Positions 1 to 7,966 of a DNA stretch of 16,226 nt are shown here, piece after piece. How positions within the stretch are numbered: the first letter of the stretch is position 1; each line of letters starts with the position of its first letter. The notes beneath the pieces are model-generated. The model was given only the letters and a program-made list of their open reading frames with translations, made no database searches and had not been told where the DNA came from. Made by a program: the position numbers and the translations under genes. Origin of the DNA: Gammaproteobacteria bacterium (GTDB lineage: Bacteria > Pseudomonadota > Gammaproteobacteria > DSM-19610); the NCBI GenBank assembly GCA_011371465.1, contig DRQL01000231.1:1-16226 (forward strand). Reading direction: 5' to 3'.

Positions 1-623
1 TACAGGTCGCCCGCCGGTCCACCGCCGTAGCCTGGCGAACCCTGGCCGGCGAGGCGGATTTTCTGTCCCTGCCTGACGCCCTTCGGAATTTTTACGTTCA
101 GCGTATGCTTGCGCGTGGTGACATGGCCCTGCGCATCGACTTCGGGCGCCTGCAGGGTGATCCGGCGCTCGGCGCCGCGGAAAGCGTCTTCGATGTCGAT
201 CAGGATCTTGGCATGGTGGTCTTCGCCACGGGCCTGGAACCCGTGCCGTTGCCGGCCGCCACCGGTGTGGGCCGAACGGAATTCCCGGCCGAACAGGGAT
301 TCGAAAAAGTCACTGTAGGCGGACGCATCCCCGGCTGTGTAGCCACCGCCGCTGAATTCAAAACCGGCATCCCAGTCCGGTGGCGGGTTGAAGTCCTGGC
401 CGGCTTTCCAGTTGGCGCCCAGCTGGTCGTAGGCGGCGCGTTTTTCGGGATCCTTGAGCACCTCGTAGGCTTCGCCGACTTCCTTGAAGCGCGCTTCGGC
501 ATCGGATTCCTTGCTGACATCCGGGTGATACTTGCGCGCCAGCTTGCGGTAGGCGCGCTTGATCTCGTCCTGCGTGGCGTCACGCTCGACGCCCATAATG
601 GTGTAGTAATCCTTGAAATCCAT
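1..623 (-). CDS. cbpA: CbpA-like DnaJ/Hsp40 co-chaperone (3' end outside window)
   Basis: Class II J-domain protein, a co-chaperone that stimulates DnaK ATPase activity; CbpA relatives may also bind curved DNA. About 207 residues are visible. The J domain occupies roughly residues 4-70 with the HPD motif at 33-35 (KYHPDVS). A Gly/Phe-rich linker follows at about 80-135, and then the start of the substrate-binding C-terminal domain (KILIDIEDAFRGAERRITL, ending KIRLAGQGSPGYGGGPAGDL). The linker runs straight into the C-terminal domain with no CxxCxGxG zinc-finger repeats, which separates it from DnaJ proper. The ATG at 621-623 is preceded by GGAG with a 6-nt spacer. The family is usually a little over 300 residues, so about one third is cut off by the left edge. 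A cbpM modulator gene often follows in relatives but would lie outside the window. Confidence 0.93.
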   Translation of the reverse strand, partial: MDFKDYYTIMGVERDATQDEIKRAYRKLARKYHPDVSKESDAEARFKEVGEAYEVLKDPEKRAAYDQLGANWKAGQDFNPPPDWDAGFEFSGGGYTAGDASAYSDFFESLFGREFRSAHTGGGRQRHGFQARGEDHHAKILIDIEDAFRGAERRITLQAPEVDAQGHVTTRKHTLNVKIPKGVRQGQKIRLAGQGSPGYGGGPAGDL

Positions 624-668
624 GCACGACTCCGAATGGGGGGCCTGGCTGGCCACCGCTCCGCTACC

Positions 669-697
669 AATATAGGGACTCGGCCTGGTATTTTAAA
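669..697 (-). promoter_or_regulatory. Putative cbpA promoter (sigma70-like, also sigma32-like)
   Basis: On the minus strand TTTAAA (692-697) and TATATT (669-674) are 17 nt apart, an acceptable sigma70 arrangement. The same site can be read as heat-shock type: CCCTATAT (670-677) matches the CCCCATnT -10 consensus at 7 of 8 positions, and GTTTAAA resembles CTTGAAA (5 of 7), separated by 14 nt. Predicted transcription starts about 40 nt before the cbpA ATG. This is pattern matching only. Confidence 0.4.
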
Positions 698-735
698 CCG
701 TGTACCCGCCGATTTTCGAAATAAATAAAAAGGGC

Positions 736-763
736 TTTCGCGGTCAGGAGACCGCTCCTGCGG
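736..763 (-). repeat. REP-like palindrome downstream of the permease gene
   Basis: Read on the minus strand, a CGCAGGAGCGG head leads into the perfect hairpin GCGGTC-TCCT-GACCGC (740-755) and then GCGAAAGC. A second mutually exclusive hairpin, CAGGAG-CGGT-CTCCTG (745-760), overlaps it. An AGGAG-type head with a C/G-rich palindrome ending GCGA is typical of REP elements of Pseudomonas, Xanthomonas and relatives. On the minus strand a T-rich stretch (TTTTTATTTATTT, 720-732) lies 7 nt beyond the stem, so the element may also help end permease transcription, but the stem and T-run are not adjacent as in a classical terminator. Confidence 0.6.
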
Positions 764-774
764 TGGGTGGTGTG

Positions 775-2073
775 TTACCCGTCGTCTTTCACGGGCAGGA
801 AAATGCGTCTTCGGCTGAACAGCAGCTCGGCCACCGTGATGGCGAAATAAAACAGTCCCATCCACACCAGGCCCCGGCGGTCGTTTTGCCAGAGATAGCC
901 AACCAGCACCAGCCAGGACGCCAATGCCAGTACCATACCGAGGAGCGGGGCGGCGGCACCCGAGCCCGTTTGTTTGCGCAGGCGCAGGGCGGCCAGGTTG
1001 ACGCTGGCGAAAATCAGCAGGAAGGTGGAACTGGCAAAGGACGATATCACGGTCAGGTCGGCGAGGTTGACGAACACCAGCGACACCAGGCTGATCACGG
1101 TCAGGCTGACCCAGGGAATGGTGCGGGTGCGTTCCTGCAGCGCGAATACGCAGGGCAGGGCGCGCTCTTCCGCCATGACCTTGCCCAGCCGGGCGGTGCC
1201 GAACAGGGTGGCATTGATTGCAGAGGCCGTGGACAGCAGGGCACCCAGGCCGATCAGCAGGAACCCCGCCTGGCCAAGAAAGGGTTTGGCGGCGACCGCG
1301 AGTGCATATTCCTTGTAGCGAGTGATCTCTTCGGGCAACAGGTTGCCAACCGCGACCAGTGAAACGAGAATGTAGATGATCGTGGTGATCACGATAGAGA
1401 TGACAATGGCGCGGCTGAGGTTGCGTTGCGGCGCTTCCATTTCATTGACCGCGTTGGGGATCAGCTCAAAGCCCTCGTAGGCCACAAAAATCAGTGCGGC
1501 GCCCATGAACAGTCCGCCGGCTCCGGTATTGAAGACCGGTAACAGGTGGTCCGGCTGGATATAGAACAGGCCGCTGATGGCAAACAGGGCCAGGATCAGC
1601 ATCTTGACCAGCACAATCACGTCTTCGGTACTGCCTGCCGCTTTAACGCCGTACAGGTTGATGCCAAGAAAGGTCAGCAGCACGCCGGATGTCAGCAGGT
1701 GATGCATGGCGACATTCTGTTCATTGCCGCCCAGCATGGCTGAGCCGTAGACCCCGAACGTGTAGGCATACAGGGACAGTGTGCCGATATAACCCGCCAT
1801 CAGCAGCCAGCCACCCAGGCCGGCAATGTTGCGGTGCCGGAAGGCTTTTTCCAGGTAGGTGAAACTGCCACCGTCGGAACGGAAGCAGATGCCGAGGCGT
1901 GCGTAGGATAAACCGGTCAGCAGGGCGATTACACCACCGAGGGCAAAAGCCAGTGGTGCAGCGTGCCCGGCTTCGGCAACAGACAGGCCGAGCACGGAAA
2001 AGATGCCGCCACCGACCATGCCGCCGATGCCCATGGCGACCAGTTCTTTCAGGCCGAGTTTTTCAGCGGACAT
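775..2073 (-). CDS. APC-superfamily amino-acid permease
   Basis: Inner-membrane secondary transporter of the amino acid-polyamine-organocation family, probably importing an amino acid or amine with H+ or Na+. The 432-residue product is nearly all hydrophobic, with about 12 predicted membrane segments, normal for the family. The glycine-rich unwound part of TM1 is clear (GIGGMVGGGIF, residues 15-25). TM6 carries FVAYEGFELIPNAVNEM (196-212), followed by the family-typical acidic and basic loop EMEAPQRNLSRAI. The open frame extends upstream to 2169, but homology and an AGGA 12 nt upstream favour the ATG at 2071-2073 (MSAEKLGLKEL). It is monocistronic and divergent from the desaturase gene. The substrate cannot be deduced from sequence. 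Confidence 0.9.
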   Translation of the reverse strand: MSAEKLGLKELVAMGIGGMVGGGIFSVLGLSVAEAGHAAPLAFALGGVIALLTGLSYARLGICFRSDGGSFTYLEKAFRHRNIAGLGGWLLMAGYIGTLSLYAYTFGVYGSAMLGGNEQNVAMHHLLTSGVLLTFLGINLYGVKAAGSTEDVIVLVKMLILALFAISGLFYIQPDHLLPVFNTGAGGLFMGAALIFVAYEGFELIPNAVNEMEAPQRNLSRAIVISIVITTIIYILVSLVAVGNLLPEEITRYKEYALAVAAKPFLGQAGFLLIGLGALLSTASAINATLFGTARLGKVMAEERALPCVFALQERTRTIPWVSLTVISLVSLVFVNLADLTVISSFASSTFLLIFASVNLAALRLRKQTGSGAAAPLLGMVLALASWLVLVGYLWQNDRRGLVWMGLFYFAITVAELLFSRRRIFLPVKDDG

Positions 2074-2201
2074 GTTTGCATTGATTCCTGTGCCATGAGT
2101 TAACTGACTGACTTCAGCGTTGCCTGCGTAATCGTAACCGGCGGGTAGCCCGGGTGGTGCGCCGAACACCGAAGAACACCGAATGAAACCCGTGCGCGAC
2201 C

Positions 2202-2240
2202 TTAACAGGTAACTCCGTTATACTGCGCGTTATTATAAGG
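2202..2240. promoter_or_regulatory. A/T-rich divergent promoter zone, permease/desaturase
   Basis: The 222-nt gap between the two divergent genes holds an A/T-rich island. On the minus strand it contains a perfect -10 hexamer TATAAT (2232-2237) and TATAAC (2217-2222). On the plus strand it has TATACT (2219-2224) and a TTAACA (2202-2207) that is only 11 nt away, too close to act as its -35. No convincing -35 pairs with any of them, so the zone is offered as the likely promoter area rather than defined promoters. Confidence 0.35.
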
Positions 2241-2295
2241 AAGTTCCTGCCTGCCCTGGATCCGGCATTACCCCCTACCTGCGGAAACCCGGTAT

Positions 2296-3276
2296 ATGAC
2301 CGCCACCATCAGTGATAAACCCCTGTCCAGGGAAGACGTCAAGCGCCTTAAAGAACTGAGAACGCTGCCCAACCTGACCAGGATTCCTTTATTCATGGGA
2401 CTGATGGCGTTCCTGACCTGGGTTGCATGGACCACGGACTCGGGTATCAGCCGGTGGGGCGCCTATATCGGCATCGGCTACCTGTGGATGAGCATGGTTA
2501 CCTTTATGCACGATGGTACTCACAACACCCTGTTCAGGCACCGGTGGGCCAACATGGCGTTTGGCATCCTGTGCATGATTCCGCTGATGGCATCGTTCAT
2601 TGCCTTCAAGGAAGACCACCTTGATCACCACCGCTATAATCGCAGTTACCGGGACCCGGATGCCTTTACCATGGGCAAACGGGGCATTACGGACTTCATT
2701 GCGTTCTACGCCTATATTGTCGCCGGTGCCGTGCTGAGTTTCCTGCACTTCAACCTGCTCTATCCTGTCCAGCATTTCAAACGGAAAGAGTGGACCATTC
2801 ACCTGTTCGAGACGGTGCTGAAGATCGCCTGCTACTGGGCGCTGCTTGCCTGGGCGGTGCACAACGACGTACTGGCCAAAACCCTCGAAGTCTGGTTGAT
2901 GCCGGTGTTTTTCTTTTCCCTGTTCAACTCCATGCGCTTTATCGCGGAACACTACGAAACGCCGTGGAACCAGGGACAGCTGGTCGGGTCCCGCACCATC
3001 CTGTCAAACCCCGTGCACAGCTTTTTCTGGAACAACATCAACTGGCATATCGGGCACCACGTGTATCCTTCCGTTCCCTGGTACAACCTCGTGAAATTGC
3101 ACAGGCTGATGGAACCCGCCATCAGGGCGAAAGGGGCCATTGTCGACCGGAGTTACCTGGCGGTCTTTTTCAGGGCGCTGGTGCGTGGCCCGGAGACGGA
3201 AGAGCGACTGAAAGACGCACTGGAAAAAAGACAGCAGGCGTTAGACAAAACGTTGCTGGCAACCGGACCGGCCTGA
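2296..3276 (+). CDS. Membrane fatty acid desaturase-family di-iron oxygenase
   Basis: Integral-membrane non-haem di-iron enzyme of the FA_desaturase family, which uses O2 to desaturate or hydroxylate lipid substrates such as fatty acyl chains or carotenoids. The 326-residue protein shows the histidine boxes that bind the iron pair: HDGTH (72-76), HLDHH (108-112) and HIGHH (251-255), with a further histidine in AEHYE (His219). Hydrophobic segments lie around 30-68, 83-104, 133-156, 173-188 and 198-213. The C-terminus (295-326) is charged and helical. The ATG at 2296 has only a weak GGA upstream. It stands alone, ends 2 nt before the end of convergent batD, and has no visible terminator. Desaturase versus hydroxylase, and lipid versus carotenoid substrate, cannot be settled here. 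Confidence 0.88.
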   Translation: MTATISDKPLSREDVKRLKELRTLPNLTRIPLFMGLMAFLTWVAWTTDSGISRWGAYIGIGYLWMSMVTFMHDGTHNTLFRHRWANMAFGILCMIPLMASFIAFKEDHLDHHRYNRSYRDPDAFTMGKRGITDFIAFYAYIVAGAVLSFLHFNLLYPVQHFKRKEWTIHLFETVLKIACYWALLAWAVHNDVLAKTLEVWLMPVFFFSLFNSMRFIAEHYETPWNQGQLVGSRTILSNPVHSFFWNNINWHIGHHVYPSVPWYNLVKLHRLMEPAIRAKGAIVDRSYLAVFFRALVRGPETEERLKDALEKRQQALDKTLLATGPA

Positions 3277-3278
3277 CC

Positions 3279-5066
3279 TCAACCCCAGCGCGGGTAGAGC
3301 GGGGACAGGCTGTCCGCCTGGACCGATGATTTCCCGGCTCCCTTGCGGTGCATGCCCTGTTTGAACTGCTCCCACAGGGCCTGGCCGTCCCACGGGCTGT
3401 TGTGCGTACCATACAGGGTCCGGTCCAGTGCCTGGATTTCCTCTTTGCCAGCATCCACACAGGCGGCCAGTGCGCCCAGGTTGCGCGGCGGCCGGTCGGG
3501 CCATTCAGCGCCGGCCCAGTCCAGCAGTGCGCGGGCAGCCGCGTGCGGATCGTTCTGTTCGCAGGCGGCCTGCAGTTCCTTGCGGGCGGTGGCTGCCGGT
3601 ATTGTTTTCACGGTGGTTTCAGCGCCGGCCGCGGTGGTTTTGCCCGGCTTTGGCGAACGTCGTTTGCGGTACAGGAACCACATGGCCAGCAAGGCGAAAG
3701 CACCGCTGGTCAGCCAGAACATGCGTGAGCCGACCGCCCGGTGCAGCAGGGAAACCGGCGCCTGTGCAGTGTCTGTGGCCGGTTCGTTTACCTGCGGCTG
3801 CGCAGGCGCGGTTGTTTGCCCGGTACTTCCCGGTGCGGGCAGTACGTTGACTTCCCAGGCCGGCAGTATGGTGCTGCGTTGCCGCTGTTGTTTCAAATCC
3901 CACCAGTCGATACGGACTTCCGGCAGCGTTATCTTCCCCGGTCGGGAAGGCACATAGGCGATGGACTGCTTGCGGGTTCCAAACACCCATTCACCGTCGG
4001 TGCGGTTGGCGGTTTCCGCCGGTTCCGGGTAGATCCGCATGTGGCCGGTTTCTGCAACGGGGATGTCCGGCAGGTGTGACGACTCCAGGCCCTTCGCCTG
4101 CAGCGTAATGGTTCGCGTAACGGGTTCCCCGACACGGAACTGCGGCGGACCTTCTTCCCAGCTGTCCCGCAACACCAGCTCGGTGCTGGGCAGCCAGTAC
4201 GGGGCCTGGTAGTCCGCGGGGCGCGGCTTGATGTCCAGCGTCAGCGCTTTACCGCGCACCCGGATCCGTTTCCCCGTGTTGCCGAACGGTGTGCCGGAAA
4301 AGAAGGGATCACTGAACGGACTGTTGCTGCCGAAAAAGCGGTCGATCAGGGAATCCATCTGCCGGTTACCGGAACGGCCACCGCTGTTCGACATGACACG
4401 GCCGGTGAAGACGGTGGCCGGTATGGTCAGTTGCCCGCTTTTTTCAGCAAACACGGCGTAGTGGCGTTCCAGTACCTGGTAGCGTTTGCCGTTCAGCGTG
4501 GTCTCGTACTGGCGGTCTTCACCCAGCCGTTCGACCAGGGCATCGTCCGGTTCCAGGTCGGAAAAACTGCCTTCCACCAGCGGCACGCGGTAGAACATGC
4601 GCACCACCAGGTGAATCTGTTGCTGCACAAAAGGTGACGTGCTGGCATCGTCGATTTCCGTTTTTATAAAAATCGGTTGTCCCTCATCGGTGCCGCTGAT
4701 GACGGGTTGATCGGTTACCTTCAGGGTCAGTGGTGCCGTCATCGAGCGGCCCACGCGAATAGCCGGTATGGTCAGGGTGCCCTTGTGCAGCGGGTCCAGT
4801 TCGATTTGCCACTCGTGCCAGTCGGAGCGGCGGCCGTTGATAAACTGCAGCCGCCGGCTGCTGCTGGTGCCCAGTACGGCAAAGTCGTTCTGCAGGACGG
4901 ACAGGTCAGGGTCGGTATCCATGTCACTGCCGCTGGCCTCGATGGTCAGGGTGACCGTATCGCCATCGTGGATGGTGGTGCGGTCCAGGCTGGCCCGCAC
5001 ATCGGCCCACAGTGCCGGGCTGGTCAGCAGTATGATCAGAAAAAGAGTGACCGATTGTTTCATCAT
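3279..5066 (-). CDS. batD: BatD-like exported, membrane-anchored protein
   Basis: Last gene of the moxR-bat operon. BatD proteins are exported, beta-rich proteins linked to aerotolerance and envelope stress resistance in some bacteria; their biochemical role is unknown. The 595-residue product starts with a signal peptide (MMKQSVTLFLIILLTSPALWA, cleavage likely near 21). A large extracytoplasmic region of Ig-like strands follows (about 22-410, opening ADVRASLDRTTIHDGDTVTLTI), then a Pro/Thr/Gln-rich linker (411-438), one membrane helix (449-466, followed by YRKRR) and a cytoplasmic helical tail (490-575). The frame is open to 5174, but the ATG at 5064-5066 follows AGGAG with a 9-nt spacer and gives the signal peptide; the adjacent ATG at 5061-5063 is an alternative. 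It begins 16 nt after the batB/C stop and ends 2 nt from the convergent desaturase gene. Confidence 0.88.
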   Translation of the reverse strand: MMKQSVTLFLIILLTSPALWADVRASLDRTTIHDGDTVTLTIEASGSDMDTDPDLSVLQNDFAVLGTSSSRRLQFINGRRSDWHEWQIELDPLHKGTLTIPAIRVGRSMTAPLTLKVTDQPVISGTDEGQPIFIKTEIDDASTSPFVQQQIHLVVRMFYRVPLVEGSFSDLEPDDALVERLGEDRQYETTLNGKRYQVLERHYAVFAEKSGQLTIPATVFTGRVMSNSGGRSGNRQMDSLIDRFFGSNSPFSDPFFSGTPFGNTGKRIRVRGKALTLDIKPRPADYQAPYWLPSTELVLRDSWEEGPPQFRVGEPVTRTITLQAKGLESSHLPDIPVAETGHMRIYPEPAETANRTDGEWVFGTRKQSIAYVPSRPGKITLPEVRIDWWDLKQQRQRSTILPAWEVNVLPAPGSTGQTTAPAQPQVNEPATDTAQAPVSLLHRAVGSRMFWLTSGAFALLAMWFLYRKRRSPKPGKTTAAGAETTVKTIPAATARKELQAACEQNDPHAAARALLDWAGAEWPDRPPRNLGALAACVDAGKEEIQALDRTLYGTHNSPWDGQALWEQFKQGMHRKGAGKSSVQADSLSPLYPRWG

Positions 5067-5082
5067 GCGATGACTCTCCTGG

Positions 5083-6960
5083 TTACCATGCCTCTGCATC
5101 TTCCTGGTCTGTGCGGTCAGCGCGCTGCCGGTACTGGTAGAGGAACTTGCGCCGCAACAGTCCGCCGGGGTCATCCGGGATGCGCCGCAGCCATTGTTCC
5201 GCGGCCTGTTGTTCCTCGCTGTTCAGCGGGTTGGCTTCGACCGGCGGCGGTGCGCCGGCTTTCTGCGCGGCTTCGGCTGACGGCTCGCTATCGTCGCCCT
5301 CTGCGGCCTGTTGTTCCGCCTGTTCCGCTTGCGCATCTTCTGACCGCTGCTCTCCGTCCCGGGTTCCATCCTCGCGATCCTGCTGGTCACCCGCCTGTCC
5401 CGCGTCTGCCTGCTGTGACTCACCCTCCTGTGGTGCCTGCTGCCCGGACGGCTCCTGGCTATCCTCGCCCTGATCGCCCGGCTGCGGTGAACCGGACGCA
5501 TTCTGATCCGACTGGTCTCCGGCACCCTGGCCCTGTTTCTGATCCTGGTCCTGCTTTTTCTGCTGGTTCTGTTGCTGTTGTTGCTGCTGCTGTTGCAGGA
5601 GCTTTTCCACTTCCGCCTTGTTGTGGACAGCGTCTTCCATGCCGGGTGCCGCCTGCAGCGCCTGTTCGTAGGCCTTGATCGCTTCTTCGTAGCGGCCCAG
5701 CCGGGCGAGTGCATTGCCGCGGTTGTAAGCGGCGTCCGCGCCGTCGCCGGCAGAGAAATCCTGCACGGCCTGGTCGAATTTACCGGCCCGGTATTCGGCA
5801 GTGCCGCGCCGCAGGGGGTCTTCGGCCAGCTTTGCGGCCTGTTCCGGCTGGCCGGCCTGCAGTGCCCGGTAGGCCTGCTGGTCGCGCCGCTGCCACAGGT
5901 CATCCCAGACGGATGCCATGGCCGGTTGTGGAGCGGTGAGAGCACCGCCGAGCACGATAACGGTCAGCATCAGCAGCCAGCCGCGTCGGAATACCAGTGC
6001 CGCCAGCGGTAACATCAGCAGCACCAGCCAGGGGCCGCGCGATTTCCATACGTCGGTCTGCTGGTCACTGCGGGTGACATCACTGCCAGGCTGCACGTTG
6101 CTGCCGGATAACAGGGTATCGATATCGCTCTGGTCGCCACGCATCACGGCAAAGCGGCCGCCGCCGGCCGCAGCCAGTTCCTGCATGGCGCTGCGGTCAA
6201 GTTTCGGTGTCACGACCTTGCCGTTTGCATCGCGTACAAAACCGCGCCGGCCGTCCGGCAGGGGGGCGCCTTCGCGGGTGCCGACCGCGAGCACGGACAC
6301 GCGATACCCCTGTTGTTTCAGCTTGCGTGCGGCATCGATACTGCGCCGGTCGCTGTAGCCGTCCGCGATCAGCAGAATATCGCCACGCTGTACGCCGGCC
6401 TGGCGCAGCAGCTCACCGGCCTTCAGCAGGCCCAGGTCGGCGCGGCTGCCCTGCACCGGCATCAGCGCGGGTTCGAGTGGTTCGAGCAGTGCCAGGATGG
6501 TGTCGCTGTCGCTGGTCAGGGGCGATACGGCAAAGGCATCACCGGCGAACACCACCAGCCCGGTCTGGCCTTCGTCACTGCGTCGCAGGATATCGGCCAC
6601 CTTGTAGCGTGCGCGCACCAGGCGCGAGGGTTTGAGATCCGGCGTCAGCATGGAGCGTGACAGGTCCAGCACCACCACGCGGGCCGCCTGGCTGCGGTAC
6701 ACGGGCTGCGGCTGTTTTTCCCACACCGGGTCGGCCAGTGCAAGGACGGTCAGCAGCCAGCCGGTCGCCAGCAGTAATACCGGCAGGCGACGGGTGTGCT
6801 GACCGGTCTGCACCAGCAGGTGTGGTAACAGGCGCGCATCGACCACGCGGCGCCAGGCGGTGTCCGCGCCGGCCGGGCGCACCAGCTGCCACAGCAGCAA
6901 CGTCAGTGGCAGTAAGGCCCACAACCAGGCGGGTTGCAGAAAATGGAAGTGCTCAGGCAT
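5083..6960 (-). CDS. batB: BatB-BatC fusion: membrane VWA protein with TPR and Q-rich tail
   Basis: Fuses two parts that are separate genes in several Bat operons. The N-terminal half is BatB-like: membrane helices at about 9-25 and 60-76, then a von Willebrand A domain (about 94-285) with an intact MIDAS metal site (DLSRS at 99-103, Thr149, ADG at 199-201), then helices at 310-323 and 327-341. The C-terminal half is BatC-like: TPR-type repeats (about 361-440, including AAYNRGNALARLGRYEEAIKAYEQAL) followed by a disordered Gln/Glu/Asp/Ser tract (455-572) that opens with nine glutamines (456-464) and ends in a conserved-looking basic segment (586-612, WLRRIPDDPGGLLRRKFLYQY). The 625-residue length fits this fusion. 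The ATG at 6958-6960 overlaps the batA stop by 8 nt, with GAGGAG 8 nt upstream inside batA. Confidence 0.9.
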   Translation of the reverse strand: MPEHFHFLQPAWLWALLPLTLLLWQLVRPAGADTAWRRVVDARLLPHLLVQTGQHTRRLPVLLLATGWLLTVLALADPVWEKQPQPVYRSQAARVVVLDLSRSMLTPDLKPSRLVRARYKVADILRRSDEGQTGLVVFAGDAFAVSPLTSDSDTILALLEPLEPALMPVQGSRADLGLLKAGELLRQAGVQRGDILLIADGYSDRRSIDAARKLKQQGYRVSVLAVGTREGAPLPDGRRGFVRDANGKVVTPKLDRSAMQELAAAGGGRFAVMRGDQSDIDTLLSGSNVQPGSDVTRSDQQTDVWKSRGPWLVLLMLPLAALVFRRGWLLMLTVIVLGGALTAPQPAMASVWDDLWQRRDQQAYRALQAGQPEQAAKLAEDPLRRGTAEYRAGKFDQAVQDFSAGDGADAAYNRGNALARLGRYEEAIKAYEQALQAAPGMEDAVHNKAEVEKLLQQQQQQQQQNQQKKQDQDQKQGQGAGDQSDQNASGSPQPGDQGEDSQEPSGQQAPQEGESQQADAGQAGDQQDREDGTRDGEQRSEDAQAEQAEQQAAEGDDSEPSAEAAQKAGAPPPVEANPLNSEEQQAAEQWLRRIPDDPGGLLRRKFLYQYRQRADRTDQEDAEAW

Positions 6961-7966
6961 GACGCACGCTCCTCAATGGCAGGCCAGGTAACCAGCCACG
7001 GTTGCCCAGGGCCATCAGCACACTGAGCAGCAGGGCTACGCCCAGCGGCCAGCTGTACAGTTCGTGCACCGGCCGGAACACCTCCTGGTCGGTACTGACC
7101 GGCTCCAGCTCATCGAGCAGTTGATAGATTTCCTGCAGTCCGCGGATGTCGCGGGCACGGAAATACCGGCCACCGGTTTTTTGCGCAATGGCCTTCAGGG
7201 TTTTTTCATCGAGATCGGTATTGGCCACGCGCTGTGAACCGAACAGCCCCTGCACGATGCGCTCATCGGCGCCGACACCGATGGTGTAGATACGCACCCC
7301 TTCGGCCGCGGCAATATCGGCTGCCCTGAGCGGCTCGACACTGCCTGCGTTACTGGTGCCGTCGGTCAGCAGGATCAGCACCCGGTTTTCCTGCGGCTGG
7401 TTGCGCAGGCGCTTCACCGCCAGGCCGATGGCGTCACCGATGGCGGTGCGTTTGCCGGCCAGCCCGATGGCCGCTTCGTCGAGCTGGGTGCGCACGGTGT
7501 CGCGGTCGAAGGTCAGCGGGGTCTGCAGGTAGGCCTGGTCGCCAAACAGGATGAGGCCGAGACGATCCCCCTTGCGGCGTTCGATAAAGTCGCCCGCTAC
7601 CGCCTTGACGGCGCGCAGGCGGGTGGCGACTTTCCGGCCCAGTACCATGTCCTCGATTTCCATGCTGCCCGAGATGTCCACCGCCAGCAGCAGGTCGCGA
7701 CCGGTGATGGGCAACTGCACCGGTTCGCCGAGGTATTGTGGTCGTGCTGCGGCCACGACCAGGCACAGCCAGGCCAGTGTGGCCAGCAACAGGCGCAGCC
7801 GCGAGCGAGCGCTGCGGGTGCTGCCGAGTGCTCCCTGCAAGGCGGCATAGAAGGGCATGCGCAGCGCTGCGTCGGCCGTTTCGGGTGCGCGTGGCAGCAA
7901 CCAGACGCTCAGCAGGGGCAGGGGCAGGGCGGCGAATGCCCAGGGCCAGGCAAACTCAATGTTCAT
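6953..7966 (-). CDS. batA: BatA, membrane von Willebrand A domain protein
   Basis: Inner-membrane protein with a von Willebrand A domain, thought to partner MoxR and the other Bat proteins. The 337 residues show two N-terminal helices (about 6-24 and 57-73), a VWA domain (about 91-285) with complete MIDAS residues (DISGS at 97-101, Thr152 in PLTFD, TDG at 201-203, GKRTAIGDAIG at 171-181), and a C-terminal helix (306-320). The frame is open upstream to 8152, but only the ATG at 7964-7966 gives the family-typical start (MNIEFAWPWAFAALPLPLL). That start overlaps the DUF4381 gene by 11 nt, and the Shine-Dalgarno region is only a G-rich GGGGG, so translational coupling is likely. Confidence 0.92.
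   Translation of the reverse strand: MNIEFAWPWAFAALPLPLLSVWLLPRAPETADAALRMPFYAALQGALGSTRSARSRLRLLLATLAWLCLVVAAARPQYLGEPVQLPITGRDLLLAVDISGSMEIEDMVLGRKVATRLRAVKAVAGDFIERRKGDRLGLILFGDQAYLQTPLTFDRDTVRTQLDEAAIGLAGKRTAIGDAIGLAVKRLRNQPQENRVLILLTDGTSNAGSVEPLRAADIAAAEGVRIYTIGVGADERIVQGLFGSQRVANTDLDEKTLKAIAQKTGGRYFRARDIRGLQEIYQLLDELEPVSTDQEVFRPVHELYSWPLGVALLLSVLMALGNRGWLPGLPLRSVRHA

Noticed and set aside
200..865. 221-codon minus-strand open frame overlapping cbpA
   Set aside because: The in-frame J-domain protein with HPD motif occupies the same strand in another frame; this product is Arg/Pro/Ser-rich without family features and crosses the REP-like element.
775..2073. Possible extra genes antisense to the permease (e.g. 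974-1318, 1546-1743)
   Set aside because: These short frames lack ribosome-binding sites and protein-like composition; the permease frame explains the region.
5569..5595. Trinucleotide run resembling a microsatellite or CRISPR-like repeat
   Set aside because: It encodes the nine-glutamine tract of BatB/C with mixed codons; there are no spacers or regular repeats.
4677..5678. 333-codon plus-strand open frame
   Set aside because: Antisense to batD and batB/C, with Pro/Arg/Ala-rich composition and no domain signature.
5223..5945. 240-codon minus-strand frame inside batB/C
   Set aside because: A frame-shifted shadow of the Gln-rich tail; Arg/Ser/Thr-rich with no recognisable motif.
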